From JBBSHJ01 sp038253135 (lineage in GTDB: Bacteria; Actinomycetota; Actinomycetes; Mycobacteriales; QHCD01), in assembly GCA_038253135.1 (NCBI GenBank), contig JBBSHJ010000014.1:1-45507 (forward strand): a stretch of 45,507 nucleotides of DNA, read 5' to 3'. Shown piece after piece: positions 44,632 through 45,507 of this stretch. The translations under genes were made by a program, and so were the position numbers. Each line of letters opens with the position of its first letter. The first letter of the stretch is position 1. The notes beneath the pieces were generated by a model. It searched no databases. It was not told where the DNA came from and worked only from the letters and a program-made list of their open reading frames with translations.

Positions 44632-44668
44632 TTTGCGCTGGTTATTGATTTGCGCTGGTTATTGATCC
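44620..44668 (+). repeat. 17-bp tandem repeat x3 spanning the dehydrogenase stop
   Basis: GCTGGTTATTGATTTGC at 44620-44636 and 44637-44653, with a third copy of its first 12 bases following (diverging after TTATTGA). The first copy contains codons A-G-Y and the TGA stop; copies two and three repeat the same stop outside the gene. The unit is far more AT-rich than its surroundings. Confidence 0.95.
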
Positions 44669-44699
44669 GGCCGGTATTCCCTGCCTGACGCTAGCGCGA

Positions 44700-45507
44700 T
44701 CAGCCCAGCACCTTGTGCTTGTAGCACCACCGCCAGCTCTCACCGGGCTCGGCCGAGCCCATCACCCGGTGCGCGGTCTCATGGTAATGACGGTCGGCGT
44801 GCCGAGCGGGGGATGAGTCGCAACAACCGATATGCCCGCACTGCAGGCAGATCCGCAGGTGCACCCAGTCGTCGCGGTGCTCGGCGATGCAGTCCAGGCA
44901 CTCGGCGGGATCGGCGACGGGGACTACGGTCGAGGCCGTGCGCACGTCATCGCACCGCGGATTGGATCTCTCGGGCAGCACCTCCTGATGGCCGCGGTTC
45001 CCGTCCCCTGCGGTGTCCAGGACGTCGAGCAGCGATTCCTCGAGATCGAGCCGCCGCTGCACCCGGCGCAGCACCTCATCGTCGAGCTCGCCGGAATCGC
45101 GGAGCCCGATGAACACCCATCGTTCGGCGGCGATCAGATCGGTGCGGATCCGGGCGAAGACCCGGGTCGGTGCCTCGCCGCGAGCGGTGTCCCCCAGCAA
45201 TTCCCACGCGGCGAAGGTGCGGTATTCGATCTGTTGGCGGATCCGCTCGTACACATGCGCGGGCACGCCATTTTCCTGCTGGATATCGTCCAGCCGCTGC
45301 AGCGCGGCGTCGCCCGCTGCCTCTTGCGCCCGCGCGACCACCAGGGCGTCCTGGCGTGGATCCGGTGGCGTGATGCCGGCTCGCCGGATCACCCAGGGCA
45401 GGCTCATGCCCTGAGCGCCCAGCGTGCCGACGATCACCACGGCGGTGACGAAGAGGACGAGATCGCGCCGGGGGAAGTCCTCCGGCAGCGACTGCGCGGC
45501 GGCGAGC
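44700..45507 (-). CDS. Na+/H+ antiporter C-terminal part fused to a UBP-type zinc finger (5' end outside window)
   Basis: The frame is open to the window edge. The visible start, EDFPRRDLVLFVTAVVIVGT, then LGAQGMSLPWVIRRAGI, is the last transmembrane helix of NhaP/CPA1-type sodium-proton exchangers. It continues into a ~120-residue helical cytosolic tail (YERIRQQIEYRTFAAWELL; RVQRRLDLEESLLDVL). The last ~70 residues are a UBP-type zinc finger: ECLDC, then RICLQCGHIGCC, HADRHYHETAH and WRWCYKHKVLG, with all expected Cys/His ligands. This domain binds ubiquitin C-termini in eukaryotes; in bacterial proteins its partner is unknown. Only the 3' portion can be judged here. Confidence 0.85.
   Translation of the reverse strand, partial: LAAAQSLPEDFPRRDLVLFVTAVVIVGTLGAQGMSLPWVIRRAGITPPDPRQDALVVARAQEAAGDAALQRLDDIQQENGVPAHVYERIRQQIEYRTFAAWELLGDTARGEAPTRVFARIRTDLIAAERWVFIGLRDSGELDDEVLRRVQRRLDLEESLLDVLDTAGDGNRGHQEVLPERSNPRCDDVRTASTVVPVADPAECLDCIAEHRDDWVHLRICLQCGHIGCCDSSPARHADRHYHETAHRVMGSAEPGESWRWCYKHKVLG

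Overview
The window is high-GC chromosomal DNA from an actinobacterium (Actinomycetota). The main evidence is conserved gene order: hpt, ftsH, folE-folP-folB-folK-DUF3180, then a DUF2520 reductase-panC-coaX block, then lysS, lsr2 and clpC. Lsr2, a TIGR03086 (mycothiol-type) protein, many GTG starts, 4-bp stop/start overlaps and leaderless-looking promoters agree with this. I cannot name a genus; a filamentous actinobacterium of the Micromonosporales/Frankiales type is a guess.

Layout. 1-163: 3' end of hpt. 164-2591: a small accessory patch between hpt and ftsH with a hydrolase-domain remnant, two NUDIX hydrolases and a decayed ArsR/SRPBCC pair. 3142-8446: ftsH and a tightly overlapping folate operon ending in a DUF3180 membrane protein. 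8458-12064: a very large LuxR-type (LAL) ATPase regulator followed by a small unrecognised protein with three NMRHD motifs. 12487-16295: an OpuC-type osmolyte ABC importer split over both strands, then a glycerophosphodiesterase and a broken SnoaL/sigma-factor fragment. 17495-20977: coenzyme A supply genes and a methyltransferase. 20985-24731: a two-component system, whose kinase is broken by two frameshifts, plus an ABC-2 exporter. 24930-28203: an unknown gene, lysS, lsr2, a TIGR03086 protein and a VOC remnant. 28228-30200: an ArsR/MFS pair with an unusual 14-bp-period promoter repeat. 30558-33101: clpC with a strong terminator. 33173-37246: a cobalamin riboswitch driving a complete ECF vitamin importer. 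37356-38819: a secreted GH76 mannanase-type enzyme. 38992-42502: a second HTH/MFS pair with clear operator palindromes, then another MFS protein. 42583-45507: a cupin, an anchored hypothetical protein, a 2-hydroxyacid dehydrogenase and a Na+/H+ antiporter carrying a C-terminal UBP zinc finger, cut by the window end.

The housekeeping genes form translation-coupled operons for proteolysis, folate, CoA, translation and nucleoid structure. Between them lie regulator/exporter cassettes, several of them degraded. The features I would look at first are the NMRHD small protein behind the LAL regulator, the 14-bp TGCA array, the SRPBCC gene disrupted by one extra copy of a 5-bp repeat, the 15-bp inverted repeat inside an MFS gene, and the antiporter-UBP fusion. 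I found no CRISPR array, tRNA, rRNA, insertion sequence or phage gene.
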